Shown piece after piece: positions 1-12,240 of a stretch of DNA of 64,000 nt (positions within the stretch are counted from its first letter, which is position 1; every line of letters begins with the position of its first letter). The DNA comes from Anniella stebbinsi (taxonomy: Eukaryota > Chordata > Lepidosauria > Squamata > Anniellidae). Made by a program: the position numbers and the translations under genes. The notes below the pieces were generated by a model. That model was not told the DNA's origin, made no database searches, and saw nothing but the letters and a program-made list of their open reading frames with translations. The stretch is from NCBI GenBank assembly GCA_029215795.1, contig JARDYH010000002.1:61233001-61297000 (forward strand), read 5' to 3'.

Positions 1-1405
1 TAGGTGCTTGCCTTGTGTGGCAATTAATTTTTTAATAAATAACCAGGAATGCCTATAACTTTGTCATTTTTAAAGTTACACACATGAAACTTTGCCACAT
101 TGTAGGCGGTACCTTGGGACCTATGTGTGTGAAATTTCGGAAACGTAGGTGCTTGCCTTGTGTGGCAATTAATTTTAGAAAAATGGGTAGTGGTGGGGTA
201 AATACAGTTACGCCTCCCACTTTTTTATTTTTGAAGATACAAACAGGAAACATGGGCACATTACAGGTACCACTTGGCTTGATATGTGTGTAAAATTTCA
301 GACAGCTGGGTCCAGGCATGTGGTGGCAAGGTATTTTTGAAACAATGAGGAAAGAAACGCCTATAACTTTTTTATTTTAAAAGTTAGAAGTCTGAACATT
401 GCTCACTTTGTAGATGGGTTAGGGGTAGATATGTGTCAGAAATTTCAGAATTATAGGTCCAGGCATTTGATGGCTATGGAATTTTTAAATTACATGTTTC
501 AAAAAAATTTCTACAGAGGCCAGGTCTTCCCCTCCCGCTTCCCGCGAAGAAAAGGAAACACTCTCTCGTCTCGATCCCTTTGATCCTTGCTAGTAGTATC
601 CATTACAGGGCTCGTGTTTCCTTTCCTACTTTCACTTTTCAAGCAGAACGGCTGAGCCTAGCTGAGTTTTGCAGCCATGCGTGCAAGGAAGGATCACTCT
701 GGTCTCGATCCCTTTGATCCTTGGTAGTATCCATTACAGGGCTCGTGTCTGCTTGAGTACAAAGTGAAAAGTGAAAGTAGGAAAGGAAACACGAGCCCTG
801 TAATGGATACTACTAGCAAGGATCAAAGGGATCGAGACGAGAGAGTGTTTCCTTTTCTTCGCGGGAAGCGGGAGGGGAAGACCTGGCCTCTGTAGAAATT
901 TTTTTGAAACATGTAATTTAAAAATTCCATAGCCATCAAATGCCTGGACCTATAATTCTGAAATTTCTGACACATATCTACCCCTAACCCATCTACAAAG
1001 TGAGCAATGTTCAGACTTCTAACTTTTAAAATAAAAAAGTTATAGGCGTTTCTTTCCTCATTGTTTCAAAAATACCTTGCCACCACATGCCTGGACCCAG
1101 CTGTCTGAAATTTTACACAAATATCAAGCCAAGTGGTACCTGTAATGTGCCCATGTTTCCTGTTTGTATCTTCAAAAATAAAAAAGTGGGAGGCGTAACT
1201 GTATTTACCCCACCACTACCCATTTTTCTAAAATTAATTGCCACACAAGGCAAGCACCTACGTTTCCGAAATTTCACACACATAGGTCCCAAGGTACCGC
1301 CTACAATGTGGCAAAGTTTCATGTGTGTAACTTTAAAAATGACAAAGTTATAGGCATTCCTGGGTATTTATTAAAAAATTAATTGCCACACAAGGCAAGC
1401 ACCTA
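1..1405. repeat. Near-perfect large palindrome, arms 1-640 and 766-1405
   Basis: Position x pairs with 1406 minus x. This was checked at the outer end, in the module region and at the inner ends 640/766. The arms differ at very few bases: the mirror-image 88-codon frames at 53-319 and 1087-1353 differ by one residue. The spacer 641-765 carries one partial 128-base unit of the kind found in tandem at 28016-28375. The left arm runs off the window edge. Confidence 0.9.
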
Positions 1406-2136
1406 TGTTTCCGAAATTTCACACACATGGGTCCCAAGGTACCACCTACAATGTGGCAAAGTTTCATGTGTGTAACTTTAAAAATGACAAAGTTATAGGT
1501 GTTTCTTTCCTCATTGTTTCAAAAATTAATTGCCACACAAGGAAAGCTCCAATGTTTCTGAAATTTCACACACATATCAAGGCAAGTGGTACCTGTAATG
1601 TGCCCAAGTTTCCTGTTTGTATCTTCAAAAATAAAAAAATGGGAGGCGTAACTGTATTTACCCCACTACTACCCATTTTTCTAAAAATTAATTGCCACAC
1701 AAGACAAGCACCTACGTTTCTGAAATTTCACACACATAGGTCCCAAGGTACCCCCTACAATGTGGCAAAGTTTCATGTGTGTAACTTTAAAAATGACAAA
1801 GTTATAGGCATTCCTGGGTATTTATTAAAAAATTAATTGCCACAAAATGCATGCACCAATCTTTCTGAAATTTCTCACAGATAACTACCCCTAACCAGTC
1901 TACAATGTGCCCAAGTTTCATCCTTCTATCTTTAAAAATGAAAAAGTTATAGGTGTTTTTGTAAAACAATACTTGGCTATGGGAAAAAGCATTCAAAATG
2001 GCGTCCGATCCGGATCGGACCTCATCGGATCGGATCGGATCGGAGGTTGTCCGGATCGGATCGGATCGGATTTTCCCGATTTTGGGTCGGATCGGATTCG
2101 GATCGTGGATCGGATCCGATCCGATGCACACCCCTA
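1..2136. mobile_element. Partial hAT-like foldback element with GGATC array (member A)
   Basis: The right end is GATGCACACCCCTA at 2136, the terminus shared with the other members. Inside it lie a GGATC/GATCC array (about 2004-2125), a run of about 146/161-base modules (about 900-1990), and a central palindrome. The left end lies outside the window. If the element is symmetrical about position 703 it would be about 2.9 kb long. The 8 bases after the right end are GTTCTAAT, which would be one copy of the target duplication. No transposase is encoded: the 88- and 143-codon frames are translations of the repeat modules. Confidence 0.75.
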
Positions 2137-3330
2137 GTTCTAATGTTGATTTCTTCGCAGGCCAACAGACTCAGATGTGTATATCAATAACTTGACTTCT
2201 GTAGAAAACAATTTGGAAATCGCTGGTGAACTATTTTGTGATTAATGCTCCAAACCGCTTTCAATTAGCCTTTAGAAGTCCCTGGAGGTATTGATTAAGT
2301 TGTGATGCCACTTTAAAATGATAAGTGGCCCTCTGTTAATTAAAGAGTCCCCCGTGTGGAGCTGATGTGGGTTGTATTTTGGTTCGTTGAATTTGCTGGG
2401 TTACAATGGAATTATTTCATGTGATTCTATGTATAGCATCATCTTATTCATCTGTGCTGCCTGGTATGCTGGCAGCATTTGGAGAATGGAAAATGTGGAC
2501 CACTGGGAATGTATTTACATATGATGCTGACCTAGGCCAACATGGGAGAAACATGGTAAAGGGGGAATCTCTGGGGCTTCTGGTGATTGGGCCTACTCGC
2601 TTCTGTCCTGAGCAGAATACATGCTGATCGTGTTTGTGGTGCCCTTTGACTGAAAAAGCTGACTGCAACTAGGGTGGGACGGTGGGATGATTGAGGCCAT
2701 TGTGGTCCAAATGGCAGAAATAGTACTGCCCTGTATCAGGCTGTTGTGCATAAAGATACATAGAAAGGGATGATATTTGATCACCAGCATGCTATGGGCC
2801 CTGGGAATCACTGGGATTCACATTTACCACCAAGGCTAACATCTGGGACTGAGAACTGGCCCTGCCGCTTCTTCAGATTATCTTTGCCTTACTGGGTTTG
2901 GTACTTTTTAACTTCTCCATTATGTATTTATCATGTCTTCTCTCCCTCTTAATTTTGCTGGCTGGTGCGGATAGTGCTGTTAATCCGGGCCACTCTGCAC
3001 AGCTCTCTCATCATCCTAATTTAGTTTACGCTCTTTGCCATTTCTTTGCCCTGCTTAGTCTTTTGCAATGTTGTTCTTCAGTGAATAAGTCCTTTACATG
3101 GTCTCTTTTTATCACAGTATATTTTCTCTTCTTCCTCACACAGCAATCGGGATTTCTCCAGTTGACACATCTACCCCTGCTGCTTTCTTGTTCTCATGCT
3201 TCATTAACTTTTTCTCACTCCTGCAGGTTGTGAGGTGGTGTTGTCAGTTCCAGATTATTTCTTTTCCTTCCTCTTATTCATTGACTGGTTTTTAAATTCA
3301 TTCCATTTGTTTGTTTTCTGCACCTTTTAG

Positions 3331-3420
3331 AGTGCAATCCTATGCCTGTCTACTCTGAAGTAAGTTCCATTGGGTTCAATGGGGCATACTCCCAAGTACA
3401 TAAGTGTGGGATTGCAACAT
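3331..3420. repeat. Short squamate dispersed repeat
   Basis: GTGCAATCCTATGCCTGTCT at the left and GGGATTGCAACATAA at the right enclose AAGTTCCATTGGGTTCAATG. It is a short palindromic repeat related to the MITE at 3917-4026. Relics of the same type occur near 16720-16790, 25783-25828 and 42030-42080. Confidence 0.5.
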
Positions 3421-3601
3421 AAATATAAGGATTGCTATGATTTGTGGTCCTCCTGCTCGTCCTTTTCTCTCTCAGTTTGAGTAGTGGCTTCCTCTGCTAT
3501 CCCAATTTTCTTTTCCTGCTCTTATTCAGGGAGAATTGATTCACCATCTGAATCTTTTTTTCAGCATTTACTCTGTCAAATTCTTTTGTTCTCATTGCAC
3601 A

Positions 3602-3698
3602 AATTCTGCTGGTCACGTGTTAGACTGGTTATTTTCTTCACATGCTTCATCTCACATGTTAGACTGGTTATTTTCTTCACATGCTTCATCTCATATCT
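3602..3698 (+). repeat. Tandem duplication of about 47 bases
   Basis: GTTAGACTGGTTATTTTCTT followed by CACATGCTTCATCTCA occurs twice in direct succession. Confidence 0.8.
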
Positions 3699-3916
3699 TG
3701 ATTCTATCCCATTTCCTGTTTCAGCTCATTATCTTGCTTGTTTAACCACCTATATTCTGTTTTTCCAAGCTCTTTCAAGATGGTCATTGTTTAGACTGGG
3801 GGTAAGCAACCTTTTGGGCCCATGGGAACATTTGCAATTCGAGAAACTGTCCTGGATACCTCCACAAAATGGCTGCCCACACAAAAAAGTGTGGCAAAGG
3901 ACAAGTAACCTGCTAA

Positions 3917-4026
3917 GGGTGCAATCCTATGCATGTTTAGGCAGAAAAAGGGCCCAGCCGCCATGGTAACTGGGCATGCTGGGAGTTGTAGGCCTTTTTC
4001 TGTCTCAACATGCATAGGATTGCACC
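3917..4026. mobile_element. Short piggyBac-like MITE (CTAA/TTAA flanks)
   Basis: A 110-base palindrome with GGGTGCAATCCTATGCATG at one end and CATGCATAGGATTGCACC at the other. It is flanked by CTAA on the left and TTAA on the right. The centre has CTGGGAGTTGTAGGC. A related copy lies at 24125-24261. Confidence 0.6.
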
Positions 4027-4554
4027 TTAAACAAATGAGTACAAGGCAGAGGTGGGGTTTGAGCCCCAAAACGCTAAACTAGTTTGAACTCACAGTTTTC
4101 AGCATCAACAGAAACCTATTTCACAGCAATCCAGGTGCTGATAAGATAATGTTTTTTTAAAAAGTTAAGTGGGAGGGTAGATTACTTTGACAGACACCAA
4201 GACAGGTGTCCGGAGTTGCATTGGTGCCCACCTGTACATACAATGTTGCCTACACCTGCTTTAGACCCATCAGTTCTGTGCTTCCCTTTTCCCCAAACAT
4301 TTCCATCCTCACTCTCACACTCTGAAGACTTCATTGCTGGGTCTCTTTTGACCTGGCCTTTAAACACCTACGTCTCCACTTTCCTTTGTTTACTTCATTC
4401 CACTCCTCCTCAGCCTTGGTTATTTCTTACACTGTTTTCATTCCTGCATCAGAGTCTCTGAACACCTCTTTCCCATCCCTCCCTCTGTCTGATTTTTGTT
4501 CATTATAAATTCATGCTTTCCTCCTACTCATCTGCTGTGTTCTCTGCCAAGCAG

Positions 4555-4606
4555 TCTTAACTATAATATAAACGATATAAACTATAATATAAACGATATA
4601 TCCGAT
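4555..4606 (+). repeat. Short tandem duplication
   Basis: AACTATAATATAAACGATAT occurs twice in a row. Confidence 0.8.
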
Positions 4607-5318
4607 CTTCTTCTCATTCTCAACGTCTATGTGCTTTTTCAATTCTTGCCTTCAACCTCCTTCTTTGCCCGTCCCTTCATTTTTTCCTGATCATGATTCT
4701 TCTTCTCTTTACTGATATTTTGTTCTCCGTCCCTCATTACCTCCCTCTTCTTTGGATTGCAATATTTCTCCTGCTTTTCCCACTTGTTTTCTATTTTTCA
4801 CCGTTTTCTCTAGTTTCTGCTTCTGAAGGCACTTCTTTTCTTTCTTCATTAAACCCACCATTTTCGCTCTTAATTCATTTACCCCTGTCTGTTGTATAAA
4901 ATAAATGCTACGCAGCCAGATTTTAACTGATCTTATTTTATTTATTTTATTGCCCTGCTCTTCAGACAACAAAGACCACAGAGCGGCTTGCGTAAGATCA
5001 ATGACATATCATTGAAGCAGTACAGATATGCTGTTTAAAGATGTGATGATAATGACAGTTCCTTCCTTCTACCTGTTCTGCTCACAGAGCATTTGGTTCA
5101 TCTATTGGGCCCTGTGAAGGGAGGTGGGGCCTATCCCCACCTGGTGAAGCATCAGTAGGTACAGAAGTGAATGGTGGCAGTTCACCTTCTTGCTCTCCTT
5201 TGGAAGGTGGAGACTGTTCCTTAGGAGGTTCCTTTGGCTCCCAGTAAATTTCTGAGGAAACCCTGCTGTGCGACTATAATCACCATTTCTTTCTGTGTCC
5301 ACTGGAATGGCTCCAGAC

Positions 5319-5353
<35 letters not shown>

Positions 5354-5363
5354 CAACAACAAC
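5319..5363 (+). repeat. (AAT)n/(AAC)n microsatellite
   Basis: Pure AAT units followed by AAC units. A second (AAT)n lies at 5968-6002. The leucine-run frame on the minus strand is a translation of it. Confidence 0.9.
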
Positions 5364-5548
5364 TAAGTTAGTTGCACTCAGTGGCCATTGAAATCTATGG
5401 GACTTAAGTTAGTCATGACTAATTTTTCATATTGATTTCACTGGGACCTAAATGTGACTTACTTTATCTGGATGCAACTCAAAGTGTTTGATACAACATA
5501 CCTACATGACAAGGAGGTTCCACTAATTCCAGTGCAGAGTCATTAATT

Positions 5549-5683
5549 CAGCCTTTCCCCAACCTGGTGCCCTCCAGATGTTTTGGACTTCAACTCCCAT
5601 AAGTCCCAGCCAGCAAGGCCAATGGTCAAGAATCTGGAAGGTGTTGCCCAAAACATCTGGAGCAACCAGATTGGGGAAGGCTG
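5549..5683. mobile_element. hAT-type MITE (CAGCCTTTCCCC)
   Basis: A 135-base palindrome with CAGCCTTTCCCCAACCTGG at the left and GATTGGGGAAGGCTG at the right. Flanks CATTAATT and CATTAGTC match at 6 of 8 positions. Contains the common ACTTCAACTCCCAT motif. Confidence 0.65.
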
Positions 5684-5966
5684 CATTAGTCCATCTTGTT
5701 TTCTATAACTGGCCACTTTTAAAGACAAATCAGTCTTTTTGTAAAGTATACATATATCAATTGTGTTGATATATGTATATATGTATATTTTGGCATTTGC
5801 CTTATTAAAATATGAGAATATCAGTAAGCATATTTCATAATAGCAGACATGCACTAAACAAGAGGTTTTGAACCTCTTTCAACCTCTTTCAACCCAAGGA
5901 GAAACTCTCAGAGGGCCACATTCCTGGGCAGGGACAAAGGCAAAAGGGGCAGGGCAAAAAAACTTT

Positions 5967-6003
<37 letters not shown>

Positions 6004-7125
6004 CCAGCATATTTTAGCTTAAAGCTCTTACTGCCAGTAACTAAACCTTAGCAGAGGCATTTCAACCCTTTAGAACTGGGGGAAGATGCAAAAACTGGGA
6101 AAAACCAAATGATCAGCAGATGGGGGAAAGGGGATGGGTGAGGCGAAAGGCTGTGCAACCATCTGGCAGGCCCCAGAGGGCCACTTTGGGACCCAAGGAT
6201 TTGGCCCACAAGACTGACGTTCGACACCCCTGCATTAAATAGTCATGATCAGATATCCTTCCATTTACTGCAGAGAAATTCGCCAATTTGAACTGCATAT
6301 TTGTTGACATTTCAGCTTTGGAATGTCCTTCAGTTGTGCACTAATGCCCCAAAGCATATGCAACAATGATAAAGACTTTCAATATCAACAGTATTTGCAG
6401 TTCAAGGAGAGCTGTAAAGATCTCAGAAACAATTTATGCACAGCAGAAACAAAATAGCAATGCACCCCTAGAACTCTTCACCACTCAGAGAAGTGGGGTG
6501 AGTGTCACATTGTTATGTTTCTCTCTGTCTTAAAAAATGACATGCGGAGGAAGACAGGCAATGAACACTCCTATAGGGATATAAAATGAGATTATTTTGT
6601 AGACGATTCAGAGTAGGAGCACTGGCATTATGTCCATCTGCATGCCAGCTAAGTCCCCAATTCTGTGATTTGCCACGTGTGGGCAGACTATGCCACCTAG
6701 AGATAGCCCTATACATTGTAATTGCAGAAGCTGAACATTGAAGACCCAGGAGAGATGGCCCATATCAGATGGAATATAGTCAAATGGTAGAAAATAGCAC
6801 TTGGTATTCAAGCTTTCGTAATAATTTGTCTTTTCATGACGAATACAAATCACATATAAACACGCTAATGCTCGAATAAGAGAACAGTTCTCAGTGTTAA
6901 TCATTTGAATTGACTGGCTGAAATTCAGAGCACTGTCCACAAAGTTCTTACTGTTCCATTAATACCAATTCAGTTCTTATTTTCCCAACTACAAAACACC
7001 CTCCCTCTCCTGCTTTTACAAAATAAAAATAGAACTAAGTTGCAAGGCCGTCAAGATGATCCACTATGCATTTTAATCAATTTCATGCATTACCTTTCAT
7101 GCATCGCTACTCACACTTGGAATCA

Positions 7126-7170
7126 GGGCCGGCCCTACCACTAGGCAGACTGAGGCAGCTGCAAAGGCAT
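7126..7170. repeat. Short dispersed repeat fragment
   Basis: AGGGCCGGCCCTACCACTAG followed by GCAGACTGAGGCAGCTGC, a short sequence I know as a common squamate repeat. Confidence 0.35.
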
Positions 7171-7365
7171 TGTATTATACAAGGAGACAGCAAAGCACAA
7201 GGGAAGCAAACAAGACTGAGAAATCTTCTAGACCTAAAAACAAAACAAGAAAAAGAATGTAATTGAGTTACTTGACGAGAAAATAGAAAATGCTGGCCAA
7301 GAAGATTGTAGAAACTCTTCCTATGGAAGTAATAAATGGAGGGGAAGGGAAGCATCAATCATGCA

Positions 7366-7440
7366 TCCTTGGACAACCTGGTACCCTTTGGCTTTGTTGG
7401 ACTACAAGTCCCATCATCCCTAGCCAGCATGGCTAACGGA
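7366..7440. mobile_element. Half copy of the CAGCCTTCCCC hAT MITE
   Basis: Contains CAACCTGGTACCCTTTGG and GGACTACAAGTCCCATCATC but lacks the second arm. Other fragments of this family lie at about 16796-16850, 17317-17380, 17528-17580 and 53550-53650. Confidence 0.5.
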
Positions 7441-7873
7441 CCCACATGGCTGGTTTTCCTTCCAAATAAAAGGTCAGCAAAAGCATGCTTTTTACAGCAG
7501 TGTATTTAATGTGAGCTTTAGTTTAGCCCAAACACTATAGGCAAGACAGTGGGTTAGAGTTGGCCTGTCTATTAGCTGGACCAGCAAGACCTAAAAAGAT
7601 CCTTATCTGTTTTTAATATGCTCTTTATTCAAAAATATTTTTGATTTTTATACAACATGGCATTTTATTTCATATTCAATCAGGAACATATGCAGCAACA
7701 GCTATTAAAGCATTTCTTCAGATTGTGGAAAATAGCTTAAATATAATTTCCTATGATGAAGAATCATAAAGAAAGTCTACAAGTAACCAATGGAGTCCAC
7801 CTACATTTTTGTCCGTAAAGTAAAAGTGGAAAGGTATATTAAATGAACCACCCTCTGTAAGAAATAAGATTGT

Positions 7874-7942
7874 TATAATAATAATAATAATAATAATATT
7901 TATTATTATAAATTGTTGTTATTATTATTATTATTATTATTG
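7874..7942 (+). repeat. (AAT)n and (ATT)n forming an inverted pair
   Basis: AAT units (7874-7898) and ATT units (7918-7942) flank a short AT-rich centre and could form a hairpin. Confidence 0.85.
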
Positions 7943-8479
7943 TCCTTCTTTTTTGTTTGTATGTATGTTTCTCTTTGTATCTGGAAAACAAATACTTAAA
8001 AAAGAGCTAATGTGATTGGTTACTGAACTGGTTATACCTCCGGTAACTAGATGCAAAGTATAAAAGTGTTCTTACACCTTTAACATAAATGGCAATGGAA
8101 ATTTACATTGGCACCAGTGGGAGCTTCCACTGAAATGCAAATAACAGCTTGGAGGATGTGGTTTTTGTTGTGCCATCACAGGGAGAGAAAAGCGGAAACT
8201 TTCCTTCCTCCTCCTGCACAGTCCCAAGGCTGCTGTTTACATAACAAAAACTCTGGACTTTATTTCCTTTTACTCTTGGAACATTTATGATCCTAAGAAG
8301 CTGAATCTGCTGAAATTCTCCCTTCTATACAGCTCTTAAAGGAGCTCCATTGTTGTTGTTTTTAGCGTTTTTCCCCACCTTTTGGCTTTCCTTGCCAAGT
8401 GTTTCCTTCTCCCCATGCTGGAGAAGCGTGGAGGCGTTCCAGTGGCCATTCGGCTCAAAGCCTCTAGAGAGCCATTGAA

Positions 8480-8803
8480 ACTCTAGAGAGCCATTGCCAG
8501 TCAATGTTGACAATACTGGGCTAAATGGACCAGTGGTCTGACTCGGTGGCCTGGGTCACATGTAAAGAGAAGACACCATGGGTGGATTTCCTTGTGGGGC
8601 TTCTTGTTGTGGCGGCGGCTGCCATTTTGAATATTTGAGCCAAGGCGGAGTTGCACCATAGCTTGTTGTTACGTGCAAACCCGGTGGGGGGGGGGTGTTG
8701 GGGGTATTGACAAGCCACCCAGAATCCATGGACCATTTTAGGGTTGCGGGACTGAACCTGGAACCTTTTGCGTGCAAAGCATGTGCCCTACCACTGAGCT
8801 ATG
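8480..8803 (-). mobile_element. tRNA-derived SINE relic
   Basis: Minus-strand 8803-8727 reads as a tRNA-like head: TAGCTCAGTGGTAGGGC (A-box region) then GGTTCAGTCCC (B-box-like). The tail at 8480-8560 contains ACCGAGTCAGACCACTGGTC, typical of squamate SINEs. Between them is unrelated sequence with poly-C, so the copy is interrupted. A related tail fragment lies at 9075-9160. It is not a functional tRNA gene. Confidence 0.65.
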
Positions 8804-8809
8804 CACCGC

Positions 8810-11639
8810 ACGCATGCACAATACACACACAGACGTACATGTAAATGGACTTAAGAACTCCTATAGCATTGTACAGCAGCCTTAATGTAATATGTATAGT
8901 GTGCACTTGCAAGTGGTATCCGTCTTATTGTTAAAACTAAGTACAGCTAGGATAGGTGGAAGCAATAGATAACAGGACTCCTGAACCTCTAAGCCCTGCA
9001 TAGAAGAGGGAATTTCAGCAGCCCAGCTTCTTCAGATCATAAATGTTGCAAGAGTGAAAGGAAATAATGTGCACAACAAGAAGCCCCACAGGGAAATTCA
9101 TCCATGGTGGCTTCTCATTACATGTGAACCAGGTCATTGGAAGGCACCTTCCTATGTTCACTGTGCTATTCATTCATCTTTTATCTCCATAGTATACAAA
9201 CTTGAGTTCTTGTGTTGTGGCAGATAGTAAGTTCTACCAAATTCAGCACTTTAAGATGCAAACTGTAAGTATCACCCTACAGATTTTGTGTTATCTCAAA
9301 GATTATGGTTTCTGATTATTTTTGCAAATCCCATTGTAACCCCTTTAAGGACAGGAACAAAGTAAAAATGACTTTTCTCCCCCTCCCATAACAGTGTTCC
9401 AAATTAGGAAACTCAAATGGCTTCCAGCTATGACCAAATCAGACAAAATTAAATGGATATCTCTTGCTCTATTTCTTTAGAATGAGTCACCTAAACTGTT
9501 AGAACAGCAGACTGACATACACAAGTAAGAATGATTATTTCCTTGTTGGTGATAATTCAATTAAACAAAACAGATTAGTCACTAAAAAAATGCTGCTAGC
9601 ATGGTGTACATTTAATTTTCTAAGTCAATTCTACTGCAAAATGATAGGTGTCTTCCTTTCACTCCCCTCAATTTTTAGTTAAATTTACAGCAGACGCTAA
9701 TGGATTTCTACATTATAAACTATGCTAGAGATATATACCCCAATCCACTTAAGGAGATCCATACACATAAAAAAAGGCTTATTCACATATCATGTTGTTT
9801 GGTCATGTGTAGCATCTATAAGGAGAGAGCAGTTTGTTCTCAAACAAAGACATTTTAATGACCACATGGTGAAGAATTGGCAGTTTTCACTTTTTTCGGG
9901 AGATACGGATGAGGCTTTCAAGATGGAAACTGGGGTGGGTGGGTTTCAAGATGGAGAGCTCCCTGCACTACAATCAAAGGGACTGTGCTTGCTTTAGAAT
10001 ATTTATATACCACTTCCCCTTCTTTAAAAAAAATCCCAAAGCAGTTTACTGCAATTCTAAGACAATACATAATTATAAAAGCAAAACGACATTTAGAGAA
10101 TAATCCTAATGTCCCTGGGTGAGCATCCCAGGGGCCATAAAATGACTCAGGTTCCCCCTCCATGGTCGCAGACAGTGTTCAGACCTGAGAAGGGGGAATT
10201 GGAGATCTGACCCCACTCCCTCACAGCCAGCATGGGGAGAACCACACAGGCTGCCTCTCTGAGGTCAGAAATCAACCATGAAGAGAGGGGAAAGGGAGCT
10301 TTCCAGTGGGCAGGAAGGAGAGAACACCGGATAGGTCAGTATACAATTTATACTGTGCCTCCTCCAGGCTCCTTCACTCCCCCACTTCTGAAGTGCTCTC
10401 ACTGAAAAGCCCATCTAGTGAAAAAAGCAAAGATCAGAGGTTGGGAAGGCAAAGTTCGCCGCTGCCACTCCTCCTACCTGGGTGAGTTTAGCACAAAAGT
10501 GCATACAAATTTCAGAAGCCTCCAAGTTTGGAAGCTTCCAAGCTTCCTTTGATTGCTAATGCACATGATTGTTGGCACCTGGCATATCACAGCGGGAAGA
10601 TAAGCACAAGTCTTATGTGTGCATTCAACAGCCATGCAGCAGTTGACCTACCAGCTGAACTTGGCAAAATGGCACTCCATGCCATGGCAGTCACTTGGGC
10701 TTCTAATGACAATGTTGAATCTAGGAACACACACAACCCCCCCCCACACACACACACACAAAACTGCATGCCCATTATTTCAGGGGTGTGTGGAAGAAGG
10801 TGTGTGCGGGCTTCAGGGTTGTTGTTTTAGTTTTAAATAGTTGTGATATTTCTGCTCTAAACTTGTATTTAGGTATTGTTTGAAAATTGTATTTGTACAT
10901 TTTTTGTGAACCACTTCGGGGCTCTTTTGGTTGAAAGGTGGCATGGAAATGAAGTGTAAAGAGAGAGGAAAATTCAGAACATGTAAACTCTCTAATTCCT
11001 GCACCCGAGAACCACCTAGCCACAGTGCCTCCATCTTACAGGGATTCGGATTCAGTTTGTTTGCCCTCATCCAGCCCACTACTGTGTCTAAGTACTAGTC
11101 CAGGTCATGCACGGCTTCTCCTCTATTCCATCTTTTCATCCATAGTGGAGTTTCTGTGATTTCAAAAAAACATGGAAGAATGGGTGATAAAACACAGAAG
11201 AGCTACAAATGGAGGATAATGATGTCTGGAGGACCCTGGCAATAATCTGTGAATGAGACAGGGCAATTGCATAAGAAAAGCTTCATCTGGAAGCACCCTC
11301 AGACTCTCTCAGCATACTAGTGTAAAGCCCATGGTGCCATGGGGGCTAGTGGCCCTGCTCCTTTCCTGCCTTATGGCCCCTCAGTCCTTCACCACAGAGG
11401 GGCCCATGAATAATGTAAATGTAGTCCATGCATAGTGAATCCCCCCTCCAAAATCTGCATGCGGTGCAGTCCCACCCCCCTCCTTCATGTGGCCCGATTA
11501 GCCGCTTATGTCCCCTTCCCCCCCTTTCTGCTGGCAGCAACAACCTGAGTGGCTGCATCTGGGTCCACCTTTGCGCCACACTGATTGGCCATCAGGGCTG
11601 TCTGTCATCCTGCTGGCGAAGGGGTTGCCCAGCCTGTTT
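8810..11639. other. Intergenic, no gene recognised
   Basis: Holds the SINE fragment near 9075-9160, LINE-tail relics near 9985-10105 and 10840-10960, and a CA run. The frames of 60-100 codons have no recognisable domain. Confidence 0.5.
10840..10960 (+). mobile_element. Diverged LINE 3' tail
   Basis: TTTGTGAACCACTTCGGGGC and GAAAGGTGGCATGGAAATG resemble the same tail class. An oppositely oriented tail relic lies at 9985-10105. Confidence 0.4.
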
Positions 11640-12240
11640 GGCATGGAGGAAATTAATTGCTGTTAAAGCTTGAGCTTTGGACATTTTTGAAGTTTTAAAT
11701 TTTTCTGCATGTCTGCACTGCTCAACCTTTAGTTTAAAACAAAAATGAGTGAAATTGGTCTGGTAGTTCTCAAGTAATAAACCTTACACTAGCATATTAT
11801 TAATGGAGGCACAGCCGTGCCTCCATTGTTAAGGGCCGTCAGTAAAAAACACATTCCGCCATGTTAAAGTGATAATTGGGGGGGGGGTCATTCTAACAGC
11901 CATAAAATCGAAAATGTTTCACCAACCTTTCTGAAATTTACAGGTGCCAGAAAGAAATGTTTCTTTTACATTACCTGAAAATTTCAAGAAGATGGTGAAA
12001 GATTGAGGGAAGGAGAGCAGTTTAAGGTAGAAGAGGAACACAAACCTGTCTCCCTGCTTTTGTCAAATGACTTTCAGTTTCCGAGTTTTGTGCTGACGAT
12101 TTGCATAATTTCTAGAGCCTTATTAATTAATCCAGTGGTGGGGTCTTCTTCCTCCTTCACTGTAGTTGGTGGAAAGCTTTTCATTTTTAAAAAATTCCCT
12201 TCGGTTGATTTTTAAGGAATATTTTAACCTCTCATTCAAG
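11640..12240. repeat. Diverged module-type repeat
   Basis: It contains CACCAACCTTTCTGAAATTT, close to CACCAATCTTTCTGAAATTT in members A and D, plus a short palindrome around GGAGGCACAGCCGTGCCTCC (11805-11826). The ends were not defined. It is probably another non-autonomous DNA element. Confidence 0.45.

Larger units (their letters stand above)
2145..5318. other. Intergenic, pyrimidine-rich on the plus strand
   Basis: From about 2880 to 4880 the plus strand is rich in C and T, with many CTT/TTC runs. It holds the short repeats listed separately. No frame shows a recognisable domain. It could be a degraded retroelement, but no family was recognised. Confidence 0.5.
5692..8479. other. Intergenic, no gene recognised
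   Basis: Single-copy-looking AT-rich sequence with (AAT)n tracts, the 7126 and 7366 repeat fragments and an ATATGTATATATGTATAT stretch near 5765-5790. Confidence 0.5.

Noticed and set aside
53..1836. Mirror-image 88-codon frames and a 143-codon frame with repeating KFHTH and IFKNKK motifs
   Set aside because: They are translations of the repeat modules. Module spacing (145-162 bases) is mostly not a multiple of 3, and the same DNA is open on both strands.
8727..8803. tRNA-like sequence on the minus strand
   Set aside because: It is the head of a degraded SINE with altered box sequences, followed by a SINE tail, not a functional tRNA gene.
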